This document shows positions 1 through 9,319 of a DNA stretch of 64,000 nt, one piece after another (position 1 is the first letter of the stretch; every line of letters starts with the position of its first letter). Origin of the DNA: Mumia sp. zg.B17 (GTDB taxonomy: Bacteria; Actinomycetota; Actinomycetes; Propionibacteriales; Nocardioidaceae); assembly GCF_019550915.1 (NCBI RefSeq), contig NZ_JAHWCI010000003.1:160897-224896 (forward strand), in the 5' to 3' direction. Below the pieces are notes generated by a model that was not told the DNA's origin, did no database searches, and worked only from the letters and a program-made list of their open reading frames with translations. A program made the translations under genes and the position numbers.

Positions 1-4
1 CGAG

Positions 5-976
5 GTGCTCGACACCGCCCCTCTCCAGGCTCGCGAGGTCGAGGTGCCGGGACAGGCCGCGGCGTACGGGTTCACCTGGGAGCACCCCGATGCTGACACC
101 GAGGACTGGTACCCCCAAGGCGTCACCACCTCCGCGGACGCGACCGCCGGGGACGCACCCGGCGGCACCGGAGGGCGCGACGTCGTCGCCGTCAGCTGGT
201 ACGCCCACCACCACGCACGACGCAACGGCGCCCGGCTGACCTTCGTCGACCTCGCGACGCTGCGCTACCAGCACGTGCTCCTGGTCAGGGCGCGACGAAC
301 CCCCTGGGGCGTCCGTGCGCGGCCCGTCCCGACCCATGCCGGCGGCATCGCCTGGTACGGCCCGTACCTGTACGTGGCCGCGACCCGCGCGGGCATCTAC
401 GTCGTGCGGATCGACGACCTGCTCCGCCTGCCCGACGGCGCTCGCGGCGGGCCCTCGAGGCGGCTGGGTTACGAGCTGGTCCTGCCGGTGTTCGCGAAGC
501 TGTCGGCGTGGAGCCGCGACGACGGCAGCCGGCTGCGCTACTCCTTCTTGTCGATCCAGCACGGCAGCCCGGAGGACGGCAGCCCAGCGTCTCTCGTCGT
601 CGGTGAGTACGGCGGGGTCGGAAAGACCCAACGGCTCTGGCGGTTCCGGCTGGACCCGCGCACGCACCTGCCCGTTCGCGACCCTGCCACCGGACGACTG
701 ACACCCGACGAGCTCCATCCGGAGCAGGCCGCCAGGATGCAGGGAGCGACCGCCATCGACGGCACGTGGTACGTGACCACGAGCCAGGGCCGGGGCAACA
801 ACGGCGACCTGCTCGTCGGCAGACCGGGCGCGTTCCGACGGCACAAGAAGGTGCTCCCGACGGGGTGCGAGGACATCGCCGCGTGGCCGCAGCAGCGGAG
901 GCTGTGGTCGGTGACCGAGTGGCCCGGGATGCGGTGGGTGTACGCCGTCGATGCGGATGCGTGGGAGGGACCGTAG
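5..976 (+). CDS. hypothetical protein, probably 5'-truncated
   Basis: No recognised family. The GTG at position 5 is only the first start inside the window; the open frame continues to the left edge, so the true start probably lies outside. The 323 residues include repeated strand-like blocks ending in short hydrophobic runs (YLYVAATRAGIYVVRIDDLL, WYVTTSQGRGNNGDLLVG, RRLWSVTEWPGMRWVYAVDA). This is reminiscent of a beta-propeller-like secreted or surface protein, but that is inference. No membrane segment is visible in the part shown. It converges on uvrB with 36 bp between stops. Confidence 0.6.
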   Translation: MLDTAPLQAREVEVPGQAAAYGFTWEHPDADTEDWYPQGVTTSADATAGDAPGGTGGRDVVAVSWYAHHHARRNGARLTFVDLATLRYQHVLLVRARRTPWGVRARPVPTHAGGIAWYGPYLYVAATRAGIYVVRIDDLLRLPDGARGGPSRRLGYELVLPVFAKLSAWSRDDGSRLRYSFLSIQHGSPEDGSPASLVVGEYGGVGKTQRLWRFRLDPRTHLPVRDPATGRLTPDELHPEQAARMQGATAIDGTWYVTTSQGRGNNGDLLVGRPGAFRRHKKVLPTGCEDIAAWPQQRRLWSVTEWPGMRWVYAVDADAWEGP

Positions 977-1012
977 GCCTGCGGGGTGGCGCGGGCCGTC
1001 CGGCCTCTCCGA

Positions 1013-3121
1013 TCAGCCGGCGCCGGCGGCCTGCATCTGGCGGAGCTCCTTTTTGAGCTCGCCGATCTCGTCACGCAGTCGTGCCGCCACCTCGAACTGA
1101 AGGTCCTCCGCGGCCGCGTGCATCTGGGAGTTGAGTCCTTGGATCAGCTCGGCCAGCTCGGAGGCCGCCATCGACGACGTGTCGACGCGCGTGCCGTCAC
1201 CGGACGCTCCGACGAGCGGGACCGGTGACTTGCCGCGCGACTGGGCCCGACCCGACCCGACGAGCTGCTCGATGTCCGCGTCCTCGCGAGCGAGCATGTC
1301 GGTGATGTCACCGATCTTCTTGCGCAACGGGGTCGGGTTGATGCCGTGCTCGGTGTTGTAGGCGACCTGGATCGCACGTCGGCGGTTGGTCTCGTCGATC
1401 GCCTGCTCCATCGAGGGCGTCACCGAGTCGGCGTACATCACGACCTGCCCCGAGACGTTGCGGGCAGCACGCCCGATCGTCTGGATCAGAGACCGGCCGG
1501 AGCGCAGGAAGCCCTCCTTGTCGGCGTCGAGGATCGCCACCAGGCTCACCTCGGGCAGGTCGAGGCCCTCACGCAGGAGGTTGATGCCGACGAGCACGTC
1601 GTACTCGCCCATCCGCAGCTCGCTCAGGAGCTCCACCCGCCGCAGCGTGTCGACCTCGCTGTGGAGGTAGCGGGTGCGGATGCCGGCCTCGAGCAGGTAG
1701 TCGGTCAGGTCCTCGGCCATCTTCTTGGTCAGGGTCGTGACGAGCACCCGCTCGTTGCGCTCGACCCTGCCGCGGATGAGCTCGATGAGGTCGTCGATCT
1801 GCCCCTTGGTCGGCTTGACGATGACCTCCGGGTCCACCAGACCGGTCGGGCGGATGATCTGCTCCACGATCTCGTCCGGGTCCTTGACCTTGGACATCTC
1901 GTAGGGGCCCGGCGTCGCCGAGAGGTAGACGGTCTGGCCGATCCGCTGGAGGAACTCCTCCCACTTGAGCGGCCGGTTGTCCATCGCGCTCGGAAGTCGG
2001 AACCCGTGCTCGACCAGCGTCCGCTTGCGAGACATGTCGCCCTCGTACATCCCGCCGATCTGCGGGATCGTGACGTGCGACTCGTCGACGACGAGCACGA
2101 AGTCCTCGGGGAAGTAGTCGAGGAGGCAGTTGGGTGCCGTGCCTGGCAGGCGCCCGTCCATGTGGAGGGAGTAGTTCTCGATGCCCGAACAGCTGCCGAC
2201 CTGACGGATCATCTCCATGTCGTAGGTGGTGCGCATCCGGAGCCGCTGCGCCTCGAGGAGCTTGCCCTGGCTCTCGAGCTCGGCAAGCCGGTGCTCGAGC
2301 TCGTTCTCGATGCCTCGCACGGCGGTCTCGAGCCGCTCCGGCCCGACCGTGTAGTGCGTCGCGGCACCGACGTAGAGCTCGCGCTCCTCGCTGAGCACCT
2401 CGCCGGTCAACGGGTGCAACGTCATCAGCCGCTCGATCTCGTCACCGAAGAACTCCACCCGCACGGCGAGCTCCTGGTAGACCGGGAAGATCTCGAGGGT
2501 GTCGCCGCGCACGCGGAAGGTGCCGCGCGTCGCCGCCAGGTCGTTGCGGGCGTACTGAGCCACGACGAGGGTGCGAAGGAGCTTGTCGCGGTCCATCTCA
2601 GAGCCGACCTGGAGGTGGATCATGCGGTTCATGTATTCCTCGGCGGACCCGAGGCCGTAGATGCACGACACCGTCGCGACCACGATCACGTCGCGGCGGG
2701 TGAGGAGGTTCCAGGTGGCGGAGTGCCGGAGCCGCTCGACCTCCTCGTTGATCGAGGAGTCCTTCTCGATGTAGGTGTCGGTCTGCGGGACGTACGCCTC
2801 TGGCTGGTAGTAGTCGTAGTACGAGACGAAGTATTCGATGGCGTTGTCGGGGAAGAAGTGCCGGAGCTCGTTGGCGAACTGGGCGGCGAGGGTCTTGTTG
2901 GGCTGCATCACGAGCATCGGGCGCTGCAGCTTCTCGGCCAACCAGGCGACCGTCGCCGTCTTGCCCGTGCCCGTGGCACCGAGCAGCACGGTGTCGGTCT
3001 CCCCGCGCTCGACGCGCTCGGCGAGCTTCTTGATCGCCTCCGGCTGGTCGCCGCTGGGCTCGAAGTCGGCGACCACGCGCAGGGGCGCGACCTGGCGCTG
3101 GAGGTCCTTCACGGAACGCAT
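1013..3121 (-). CDS. uvrB: UvrABC excision nuclease subunit B
   Basis: UvrB is the helicase-like damage-verification subunit of nucleotide excision repair; it is loaded by UvrA and recruits UvrC. The 702-residue protein has the normal length. Visible elements are Walker A GATGTGKT at residues 48-55, the beta-hairpin region rich in tyrosines near residues 100-125 ([12 protein letters not shown]), the DESHV Walker B box, helicase motifs ending in [14 protein letters not shown] and the QTIGRAARN motif. A C-terminal UVR domain spans about residues 650-695 ([18 protein letters not shown]) and pairs with UvrC. The upstream gene on the same strand stops 9 bp before this ATG, so the two are probably cotranscribed. 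Identification is secure. Confidence 0.98.
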   Translation of the reverse strand: MRSVKDLQRQVAPLRVVADFEPSGDQPEAIKKLAERVERGETDTVLLGATGTGKTATVAWLAEKLQRPMLVMQPNKTLAAQFANELRHFFPDNAIEYFVSYYDYYQPEAYVPQTDTYIEKDSSINEEVERLRHSATWNLLTRRDVIVVATVSCIYGLGSAEEYMNRMIHLQVGSEMDRDKLLRTLVVAQYARNDLAATRGTFRVRGDTLEIFPVYQELAVRVEFFGDEIERLMTLHPLTGEVLSEERELYVGAATHYTVGPERLETAVRGIENELEHRLAELESQGKLLEAQRLRMRTTYDMEMIRQVGSCSGIENYSLHMDGRLPGTAPNCLLDYFPEDFVLVVDESHVTIPQIGGMYEGDMSRKRTLVEHGFRLPSAMDNRPLKWEEFLQRIGQTVYLSATPGPYEMSKVKDPDEIVEQIIRPTGLVDPEVIVKPTKGQIDDLIELIRGRVERNERVLVTTLTKKMAEDLTDYLLEAGIRTRYLHSEVDTLRRVELLSELRMGEYDVLVGINLLREGLDLPEVSLVAILDADKEGFLRSGRSLIQTIGRAARNVSGQVVMYADSVTPSMEQAIDETNRRRAIQVAYNTEHGINPTPLRKKIGDITDMLAREDADIEQLVGSGRAQSRGKSPVPLVGASGDGTRVDTSSMAASELAELIQGLNSQMHAAAEDLQFEVAARLRDEIGELKKELRQMQAAGAG

Positions 3122-3130
3122 GCTTCGAGC

Positions 3131-3772
3131 CTACGTCGTGGGACCGACAGTCTCCCTGCGTGCACGACGGCGCACGACGAACGGTCCTCCGACGACCACC
3201 AGGACGACGGCCGCGACGACGATCCCGATGAGCACCGGGGGCGGCGAGTCGGCCTCCGAGGTGTCCTCCGGGGTCGCGCTCGCTCCCCCACCGGCTCCGT
3301 CGGCGGTCCCACCGTCCTCCACCGCCGACGGTCCGGCATCGGACGGGCTCGGGGCGACCGGTGCGGGGCGGTACGCCGACCGGTCCGACGTCGCTGCCTC
3401 CAGGTCGTCGAGGACGGCGTCGGCGACCGGGCGGGTCCCGCCGCAGACCCTCGACACGAGGGCACCGGCCGCGGCCTCGACGAAGAAGACGTACTGCCGG
3501 TCGTCCTCGAACGACGGCGGCGGGCCGACCTCGGGAACGACGACGGGCGTCGTCCGCGGGACCTCGCCCTTGTAGACGTCGCTCACTGCCACGACGACGG
3601 CATCGTCGCCGGCGCCGCTCGGAGTGACCGTGCCCACGAACACCGCATCGGCGCGATCGAGCTGCTCGGCCACCGGCGTCGGCACACAGCTGCTCGCGCC
3701 CGCCGGCCCGGACGCCAGGAACGACCCGAGCACCAGACCCGCACCCACGACCACTGCCGCACCTCGCCGCAT
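3131..3772 (-). CDS. secreted, membrane-anchored hypothetical protein upstream of uvrB
   Basis: The 213-residue protein starts with a signal peptide (MRRGAAVVVGAGLVLGSFLA, cleavage likely near PAGASS). It then shows the pattern SCVPTPVAEQLDRADAVFVG, typical of small actinobacterial exported proteins with a TIMP/netrin-like fold, in which an N-terminal Cys precedes an 'AD-VF-G-V' strand. A second cysteine (RVCGG) may complete a disulphide. A Pro/Ser/Gly-rich linker leads to a C-terminal transmembrane helix (LIGIVVAAVVLVVVGGPFVV) and a basic tail, so the domain would be tethered outside the cell. It has no LPxTG motif. It lies 9 bp ahead of uvrB; a link to DNA repair is not implied by its sequence. 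Confidence 0.8.
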   Translation of the reverse strand: MRRGAAVVVGAGLVLGSFLASGPAGASSCVPTPVAEQLDRADAVFVGTVTPSGAGDDAVVVAVSDVYKGEVPRTTPVVVPEVGPPPSFEDDRQYVFFVEAAAGALVSRVCGGTRPVADAVLDDLEAATSDRSAYRPAPVAPSPSDAGPSAVEDGGTADGAGGGASATPEDTSEADSPPPVLIGIVVAAVVLVVVGGPFVVRRRARRETVGPTT

Positions 3773-3901
3773 CCTGCTCCCTCACGCTGTCGTCGTACGT
3801 CGGATGACGGATCCGTGCCGTGCGGACCACGCTACCGCGTGATCGGAGCCTCGCCGGAGCCGTTCGCACCAGAAGGCACGGCCGCCCTCTAGACTCCGGG
3901 T

Positions 3902-4615
3902 GTGGGAGATGAGAACGCCGGGGCACCTGGGCCGCGAACGCCGCGCGGCGCGCGAGCGACGGCCGCACGGAGACGCGCTCGCGAGGACGACATCATCCGG
4001 GCGACGCGCCACCTGTTCGACACGGTCGGGCTGCGCGACGCGCAGATCGAGGACATCGCCCAGTCCGTCGGGATCAACCGTGCGATCATCTATCGACACT
4101 TCTCCGGCAAGGAGGAGCTCTTCGCGCTGACCCTGGTCGGCTATCTCGACGAGCTCGCCGAGGTGATGCGCGACGCCGACGACGAGAGCCGCACCCCCGC
4201 CGAACGCCTCGAGCGGGTCGCCAGCGCCTTCCTCGACCGCGGTCACGAGCATCCCGCCTTCGTCGACTGCGCCCTGGACCTCCTGAGCAAGTCCGGCGAG
4301 GAGCTCTTCGAGAGCGTCTCGGAGGGAGCGATGATCCGGCTGGGCCGCGGCATGCTCGGCCCTCTCGGCGTGCTCGCCGAGGTGCTCGAGGCCGGCAACA
4401 AGTCCGGCGACTTCCATGTCGACGACCCCTACATGCTCGCCAACATGCTCTACACGCAGTCGCTCGGCGCGCTGCAGTTCGCCCGCAACCAGCTCCTGGT
4501 GAGCGAGGGGGCGCCCGGCGTCCCGACCGTGCGCCGTGTGAGCTGGGAGGCCGTCAAGCGCCACACCATCCGTGCGGCGCACGCGATGGCGATCGCGGAC
4601 GAGCCCGTCGGCTGA
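3902..4615 (+). CDS. TetR-family transcriptional regulator
   Basis: A 237-residue regulator from a GTG start. The N-terminal helix-turn-helix is clear (ATRHLFDTVGLRDAQIEDIA, then SVGINRAIIYRHFSGKEELF), preceded by a basic Ala/Arg tail. The remaining two thirds form the helical ligand-binding domain. It converges on the thiolase gene, and a strong stem-loop overlaps its stop codon. It is the only regulator near the thiolase/FabG/MaoC group, so it is the natural candidate for the GTAAC-GTTAC palindrome at 6021-6035. That pairing is inference. The ligand could be an acyl-CoA. Confidence 0.92.
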   Translation: MGDENAGAPGPRTPRGARATAARRRAREDDIIRATRHLFDTVGLRDAQIEDIAQSVGINRAIIYRHFSGKEELFALTLVGYLDELAEVMRDADDESRTPAERLERVASAFLDRGHEHPAFVDCALDLLSKSGEELFESVSEGAMIRLGRGMLGPLGVLAEVLEAGNKSGDFHVDDPYMLANMLYTQSLGALQFARNQLLVSEGAPGVPTVRRVSWEAVKRHTIRAAHAMAIADEPVG

Positions 4616-4629
4616 GAGCGCCGACGGGC
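4603..4629. terminator. convergent terminator between TetR and thiolase genes
   Basis: A 10-bp perfect stem (GCCCGTCGGC with GCCGACGGGC) and a 7-nt loop span the TetR stop codon. Being symmetrical, it could serve both converging genes. No T-run follows, as is common in high-GC actinobacteria. Confidence 0.6.
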
Positions 4630-4645
4630 CTCGACCGCGGCCCGG

Positions 4646-5947
4646 TCAGCGCTCCAGGATCGCCGTCACGCCCTGCCCGCCTGCGGCGCAGATGGAGATC
4701 ACTCCCCGCCCGGAGCCCTTCTCGGCGAGCAGCTTGGCCAGCGTCGCGACGATGCGACCACCGGTGGCCGCGAACGGGTGTCCCGCGGCGAGCGACGACC
4801 CGACGACGTTGAGCTTGCTCCGGTCGATCGAGCCGAGCGGAGCGTCGAGCCCGAGGCGCTCCTTGCAGAAGATCGGGTCCTCCCACGCCTTGAGCGTGGT
4901 GAGCACCTGCGACGCGAACGCCTCGTGGATCTCGTAGTAGTCGAAGTCCTGCAGCGACAGCCCGGCACGCGCCAGCATCCGAGGCATCGCGTACGCCGGC
5001 GCCATCAGCAGCCCCTCGCTGCCGTCGACGTAGTCGACGGCAGCGGTCTCGTACTCGGTGAGGTAGGCCAACGGCTCCCACCCCTTCGTCGCTGCGTACT
5101 CCTCCGACGCGAGCAGCACCGTCGAGGCGCCGTCGGTCAGCGGGGTCGAGTTGGCGGCGGTCATGGTGGCGGACTCGCCCTTGCCGAACACCGGCCTGAG
5201 CTTGGCGAGCCGCTCCAGGGACGAGTCCGGGCGGAGGTTCTGGTCGCGCTCGAGGCCGAGGTAGGGCGTCATCAGGTCGTCGAGGAAGCCACGGTCGTAC
5301 GCCGCAGCGAGCTTGTGGTGCGACTCCACGGCGAGCGCGTCCTGCTCCTCGCGGCTGATCCCCCACTCGAGCGTCGTCAACGCCTGGCTCTCGCCCATCG
5401 AGAGGCCGGTGCGGGGCTCGGAGTTCTGAGGGATGGCAGGCACGATGTCGGACGGCCTGATCTTGGCCAGGGCGGCGAGGCGTCCCTTGAGGTCCTTGGC
5501 GCGATTGGCCTCGAGCAGCGCCTTGCGAAGGCCCTCACCCACCGCGATCGGCGCGTCGGAGGTCGTGTCGGAGCCGCCGGCGATGCCGACGTCGATCTTG
5601 CCGAGGGCGATCTTGTTGGCCACCTGGATCGCTGCCTGGATGCCCGTGTCGCAGGCCTGCTGCACGTCGTAGGCCGGCGTCGTGGGGTCGAGCCGTGAGC
5701 CGAGGACCGTCTCGCGAGCGAGGTTGAAGTCACGGCTGTGCTTGAGCACGGCACCCGCGGCGAACTCGCCCACCCGCTCCCCTGCCAGGTCGTAGCGCTC
5801 CACCAGCCCGTCGAGGGCGGCGGTGAGCATGTCCTGGTTGGACGCGTGCGCGTAGACGGAGTTGGACCGGGCGAACGGGATCCGGTTGCCGCCGACGACG
5901 GCGACCCGCCGCGGACCGCTGGCGGAGCGCTGAGTGGTGGGTGCCAT
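4646..5947 (-). CDS. acetyl-CoA C-acetyltransferase / 3-ketoacyl-CoA thiolase (FadA2/FadI type)
   Basis: Thiolase that cleaves or forms 3-ketoacyl-CoA in fatty-acid metabolism. I chose the ATG at 5947 (433 residues) because AAGGAGATCCC lies directly upstream; the frame extends 12 codons further to 5983 without a comparable site. The complete catalytic set is visible: nucleophilic Cys in QQACDTG, His in EIHEAFASQ, His in GHPFAATGG and the second Cys in ICAAGGQG. The protein is longer than a classical 390-residue thiolase, as in the FadI/FadA2 subgroup. It diverges from the FabG gene across 141 bp, the same arrangement as M. tuberculosis Rv0243/Rv0242c. Confidence 0.93.
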   Translation of the reverse strand: MAPTTQRSASGPRRVAVVGGNRIPFARSNSVYAHASNQDMLTAALDGLVERYDLAGERVGEFAAGAVLKHSRDFNLARETVLGSRLDPTTPAYDVQQACDTGIQAAIQVANKIALGKIDVGIAGGSDTTSDAPIAVGEGLRKALLEANRAKDLKGRLAALAKIRPSDIVPAIPQNSEPRTGLSMGESQALTTLEWGISREEQDALAVESHHKLAAAYDRGFLDDLMTPYLGLERDQNLRPDSSLERLAKLRPVFGKGESATMTAANSTPLTDGASTVLLASEEYAATKGWEPLAYLTEYETAAVDYVDGSEGLLMAPAYAMPRMLARAGLSLQDFDYYEIHEAFASQVLTTLKAWEDPIFCKERLGLDAPLGSIDRSKLNVVGSSLAAGHPFAATGGRIVATLAKLLAEKGSGRGVISICAAGGQGVTAILER

Positions 5948-6020
5948 GGGATCTCCTTGGGAGGACGTCGTTGCGTTGGCCACAGTCGTACGACCGAACT
6001 GGACGAGCCTGGTCGGGACT

Positions 6021-6035
6021 GTAACTCTAGGTTAC
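6021..6035. promoter_or_regulatory. perfect palindrome GTAAC-TCTAG-GTTAC, probable TetR-type operator
   Basis: A 15-bp hyphenated palindrome lies in the divergent promoter region between thiolase (start 5947) and fabG (start 6089). Flanking bases extend it imperfectly (CTGTAAC and GTTACGG). Its size and position fit a dimeric TetR-family repressor controlling both operons. Confidence 0.6.
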
Positions 6036-6088
6036 GGTAGAGCACCAGATCCAGATACCAAGAGTATTCGAGAGGTAGGACACACGAC

Positions 6089-7432
6089 ATGAGTGACCGC
6101 TACCAAGACCTCGTCCACACCCCGGTCGGGAAGTTCTTGGTGAAGAACCTGGGGCTGCCCGACCCGCCCCGGCTCGAGCGCTACCGCGCCGGCGATCCGC
6201 TCGTGTCGGGCACCGTCCTCGTCGGCGCTGCTCCCGGCAGCACCCTGGGCACCGCGCTCGACGACGCGCTGGGCACCCTCGCGGTCACGGTCACCCGCAG
6301 CGTGGCCGACGGCGAGCGGTTGAAGGGCATCGTGTTCGACGCCACGGGTCTCGAGTCCGCGGCCGACCTCGACCTCCTGCAGGAGTTCCTCACGCCGGTG
6401 CTGCGCAACCTCGGCGCCAGCGGCCGCGTCGTCCTGATCGGCACGCCTCCTGAGCACGCCGACTCCGCCGGACGCGCGATCGCCCAGCGCGCGCTCGAGG
6501 GTGTGTCGCGGTCGCTCGGCAAGGAGCTGGGCAAGGGGTCGACCGCCCAGACCGTGTACGTCGCACGCGGCGCGGAGGGGGCGATCGCCTCCACGCTCGG
6601 CTTCCTCCTCTCCCCCAAGTCCGCCTACGTGAGCGGTCAGGTCGTCCGCATCGGCACCGCGGGCGTCACCGACGCGCCGTCGTTCGATCCCCTCGCGCCG
6701 CTGACGGGCAAGGTCGCCCTGGTGACCGGCGCGTCCCGCGGGCTCGGCCTCGCGATGGCCCAGACCCTGCACCGCGACGGAGCCACCGTGATCGGGCTCG
6801 ACGTCGCGCAGCTGGCCGACGACCTCCAGCGTGAGATGGCGGCGCTGGGAGGTGAGTCGATCGTCCTCGACATCACCGCCCCGGACGCGCCCCAGCGGAT
6901 CGCCGCCTACGTCATGCAGCACCACGGTGGCGTCGACATCGTCGTCCACAACGCCGGCATCACTCGCGACAAGCGGCTGCGCAACATGAAGACGGAGAAC
7001 TGGCACAAGGTGGTCGAGATCAACGTCGACGCCCCCCAGCGCATCACCGCGGAGCTGCTCGACCAGAAGCTCATCCGCTCGGGCGGCACCGTCCTCGGTG
7101 TCTCGTCCATCGCCGGGATCGCCGGCAACAACGGTCAGACCAACTACGCCGCGTCGAAGGCGGGCGTGATCGGGTGGGTGAACGAGCTCGCCCCCCGGGT
7201 CGCCGAGGACGGCATCTCGGTCAACGCGGTCGCGCCGGGCTTCATCGAGACCGACATGGTCAAGACGATCCCGCTCACGATCCGCGAGGCCGGCCGCCGG
7301 ATGAACTCGATGTCGCAGGGCGGCCAGCCGGTCGACGTGGCGGAGACCATCGCGTGGTTCGCCAACCCGGGCTCCACCGCCGTCTCCGGCAACGTCGTCC
7401 GCGTCTGCGGCCAGAGCCTGCTGGGCGCCTGA
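6089..7432 (+). CDS. fabG4: high-molecular-weight 3-oxoacyl-[ACP/CoA] reductase (FabG4 type)
   Basis: NAD(P)H-dependent reduction of 3-oxoacyl thioesters. At 447 residues it is nearly twice a normal FabG. The first about 205 residues form the flavodoxin-like N-terminal domain typical of HMwFabG, and the C-terminal part is a complete SDR. The SDR has a cofactor motif VALVTGASRGLGLA near residue 210, the NAG motif (HNAGITRDKRL), catalytic Ser in GVSSIAG and Tyr/Lys in NYAASKAG. An AGGTAGGA ribosome-binding site precedes the ATG. The MaoC gene starts 1 bp after its stop, so reductase and hydratase are translated together, as in the FabG4-HtdX pair. Confidence 0.93.
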   Translation: MSDRYQDLVHTPVGKFLVKNLGLPDPPRLERYRAGDPLVSGTVLVGAAPGSTLGTALDDALGTLAVTVTRSVADGERLKGIVFDATGLESAADLDLLQEFLTPVLRNLGASGRVVLIGTPPEHADSAGRAIAQRALEGVSRSLGKELGKGSTAQTVYVARGAEGAIASTLGFLLSPKSAYVSGQVVRIGTAGVTDAPSFDPLAPLTGKVALVTGASRGLGLAMAQTLHRDGATVIGLDVAQLADDLQREMAALGGESIVLDITAPDAPQRIAAYVMQHHGGVDIVVHNAGITRDKRLRNMKTENWHKVVEINVDAPQRITAELLDQKLIRSGGTVLGVSSIAGIAGNNGQTNYAASKAGVIGWVNELAPRVAEDGISVNAVAPGFIETDMVKTIPLTIREAGRRMNSMSQGGQPVDVAETIAWFANPGSTAVSGNVVRVCGQSLLGA

Positions 7433-7433
7433 G

Positions 7434-8324
7434 GTGACCGTCCGGCACTTCGAGGCGGCCCCGGCGATCCTCCCGCTGTACGCGCGCGCCGCGCTGCCGG
7501 CGATCCCGTTCGTCGGCGGGCTCCCCGGAGTACGCCACACGGCGGGCTCGGTCCCTGAGGTGACGCTCGAACGCTCCGGTGTCACCACAGACCTCGACCA
7601 CCTGGCCGCGTACGCCGACGTCTGCGGGTTCGCGCTCCGAGACCGGTTGCCGGTGACCTACCCCCACCTCGCAGCGTTCGGGCTGCAGATGGCCCTCATG
7701 GTCGACACCGCCTTCCCGTTCGCCCCGATGGGCCTGGTGCACCTCCGCAGCAGCATCACGCAGCACCGTCCCATCACGGTCACGGAGCGGTACGACGTGA
7801 GCGTGCGGGCAACGGGCCTGCGCGACCACCCCAAGGGACGGCTGATCGACGTCGTCAGCACCGCCCGGGTCGGGGACGAGGTCGTGTGGGAGGAGACGAT
7901 GACGCTCCTGCGCCGTGGAGGTGGCGGGGCTGCGGAGGCAGAGATCCCGCCGCTCGAGGGTGTGGAGGCTCCCCGCGGCTCAGCCACCTGGAGGCTCGAC
8001 GCCGGACTCGGACGGCGGTACGCCGCGGTGTCGGGCGACCGCAACCCGATTCATCTGTCGCGGCTGAGCGCACGGGCGTTCGGCTTCCCCCGGCAGATCG
8101 CGCACGGCATGTGGAGCCAGGCACGCGCCCTCGCAGCGGTCGACAACCGGCTGCCCGACGCCTGCACGGTGGTCGCGGAGCTGCGACGCCCGATCCTGCT
8201 ACCGGCCACGGTTCAGTTCGGCTCGGCCTCCGACGGCGACCGCCTACTGCTCGGCATCACCGGGCACGCGCGGGAGGACAAGCCCGCTCCCACACATCTC
8301 GTCGCCCGGATCGATCCGCGCTGA
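7434..8324 (+). CDS. MaoC-family (R)-specific enoyl/3-hydroxyacyl dehydratase (HtdX type)
   Basis: The 296-residue protein from a GTG start has two hotdog halves. The C-terminal half carries the hydratase-2 signature YAAVSGDRNPIHLS (residues 196-209), with the catalytic Asp and His. The N-terminal half lacks it and is probably structural, as in other double-hotdog MaoC proteins. It would interconvert 3-hydroxyacyl and trans-2-enoyl thioesters, the step next to FabG. Translation is probably coupled to fabG, whose TGA ends 1 bp before this start. Confidence 0.92.
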   Translation: MTVRHFEAAPAILPLYARAALPAIPFVGGLPGVRHTAGSVPEVTLERSGVTTDLDHLAAYADVCGFALRDRLPVTYPHLAAFGLQMALMVDTAFPFAPMGLVHLRSSITQHRPITVTERYDVSVRATGLRDHPKGRLIDVVSTARVGDEVVWEETMTLLRRGGGGAAEAEIPPLEGVEAPRGSATWRLDAGLGRRYAAVSGDRNPIHLSRLSARAFGFPRQIAHGMWSQARALAAVDNRLPDACTVVAELRRPILLPATVQFGSASDGDRLLLGITGHAREDKPAPTHLVARIDPR

Positions 8325-8334
8325 CCGTGTCCCA

Positions 8335-8362
8335 GGGACGGTGACGGCGGAGTCACCGTCCC
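8335..8362. terminator. convergent terminator between MaoC and TesB genes
   Basis: A perfect 11-bp stem (GGGACGGTGAC with GTCACCGTCCC) and a 6-nt loop sit in the 45-bp gap between two converging stops, so it probably ends both transcripts. Confidence 0.75.
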
Positions 8363-8369
8363 GGGGCGG

Positions 8370-9257
8370 TCAGGCCTGCGGACGTGGCTCGATCGGACGG
8401 ATCAAGCCCTCCTGGGCCACCGACGCCACGAGTGCGCCGTCCTCGGCGAAGATGTTGGCGGTCGCGAACCCTCGTGCGCCGATCGCCGACGGCGACACCT
8501 GGTCGTACAGCATCCACTGGTCGGCACGGACCGGGCGGTGGAACCACACGGCGTGGTCGAGCGAGGCGGGCTGGATCCGCGGCGACCCGACCGTCAGCCC
8601 GTGGACCACCAACGAGCTGCCCAGGAGCGTGAGGTCGCTGATGTAAGTCAGCACGCACGCGTTGAGGACCGGGTCGTCCGGAAGGTCTCCGGCGGCACGC
8701 AGCCACAGCCGTTGGATCGAGGGCGCGAGCCCACGAGCCGGGTCGTCGGCCGCACGGTTGTCGCCGACGTAGCGGACCTCGAGCGCCGACCACTCGGCGC
8801 GCCAGTGCTCGGCTGCCCGCGGGTCGACGAACTCGAGCACCTCCGAGAGCACCGGCGTCGACTCGACGGGTGGGACCTCCGGGATCGCGTTCTGGTGCTC
8901 GTAGCCGTCCTCGCGCCGGTGGAACGACGCGGTCATGTAGAAGATGACCTTGCCGTGCTGGCGCGCGGAGACCCGCCGGGTGGAGAACGATCCCCCGTCA
9001 CGGATGCGCTCGACGTCGTAGATGATCGGCACGCTCGGGTCGCCGCCGAGGAGAAAGTAGACGTGGAGCGAGTGGACCGGGCGGTCCTCGGGGACGCTGT
9101 GCGACGCGGCCATCAGCGCCTGCGCAGCGACCTGTCCGCCAAACACCCGCGTCAGCGTGCTGTCTGCGGGGTGGGTGCCGCGGTACAGGTCTTCCTCGAG
9201 CCTCTCGAGGTCGAGGAGGTCCACGAGCTGTTCGATGGTTGCTGGCACGGACGTCAT
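8370..9257 (-). CDS. tesB: acyl-CoA thioesterase II
   Basis: Hydrolyses acyl-CoA to free fatty acid and CoA. The two hotdog halves of TesB are evident: an N-terminal half with GTHPADSTLTRVFGGQVAAQ and a C-terminal half with ASLDHAVWFHRPVRADQWML, which carries the catalytic Asp region. I used the ATG at 9257 (295 residues). A GTG five codons upstream (9272) is the alternative, and neither has a strong ribosome-binding site. It converges on the fabG-maoC operon and completes a local fatty-acid gene group. Confidence 0.92.
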   Translation of the reverse strand: MTSVPATIEQLVDLLDLERLEEDLYRGTHPADSTLTRVFGGQVAAQALMAASHSVPEDRPVHSLHVYFLLGGDPSVPIIYDVERIRDGGSFSTRRVSARQHGKVIFYMTASFHRREDGYEHQNAIPEVPPVESTPVLSEVLEFVDPRAAEHWRAEWSALEVRYVGDNRAADDPARGLAPSIQRLWLRAAGDLPDDPVLNACVLTYISDLTLLGSSLVVHGLTVGSPRIQPASLDHAVWFHRPVRADQWMLYDQVSPSAIGARGFATANIFAEDGALVASVAQEGLIRPIEPRPQA

Positions 9258-9319
9258 CGTCTCACGGCGCACCGGCCGTCGGAGGCCGGTGTAGGCGGGG
9301 ACGCCTCGGGTGTGACCGA

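Noticed and set aside
3131..3772. sortase-anchored surface protein
   Set aside because: The C-terminus has a membrane helix and basic tail but no LPxTG-like motif.
1346..3892. 848-codon open frame antisense to uvrB
   Set aside because: Shadow of GC-rich coding sequence; composition is Asp/Arg/Val/Leu-rich without motifs and uvrB on the other strand is certain.
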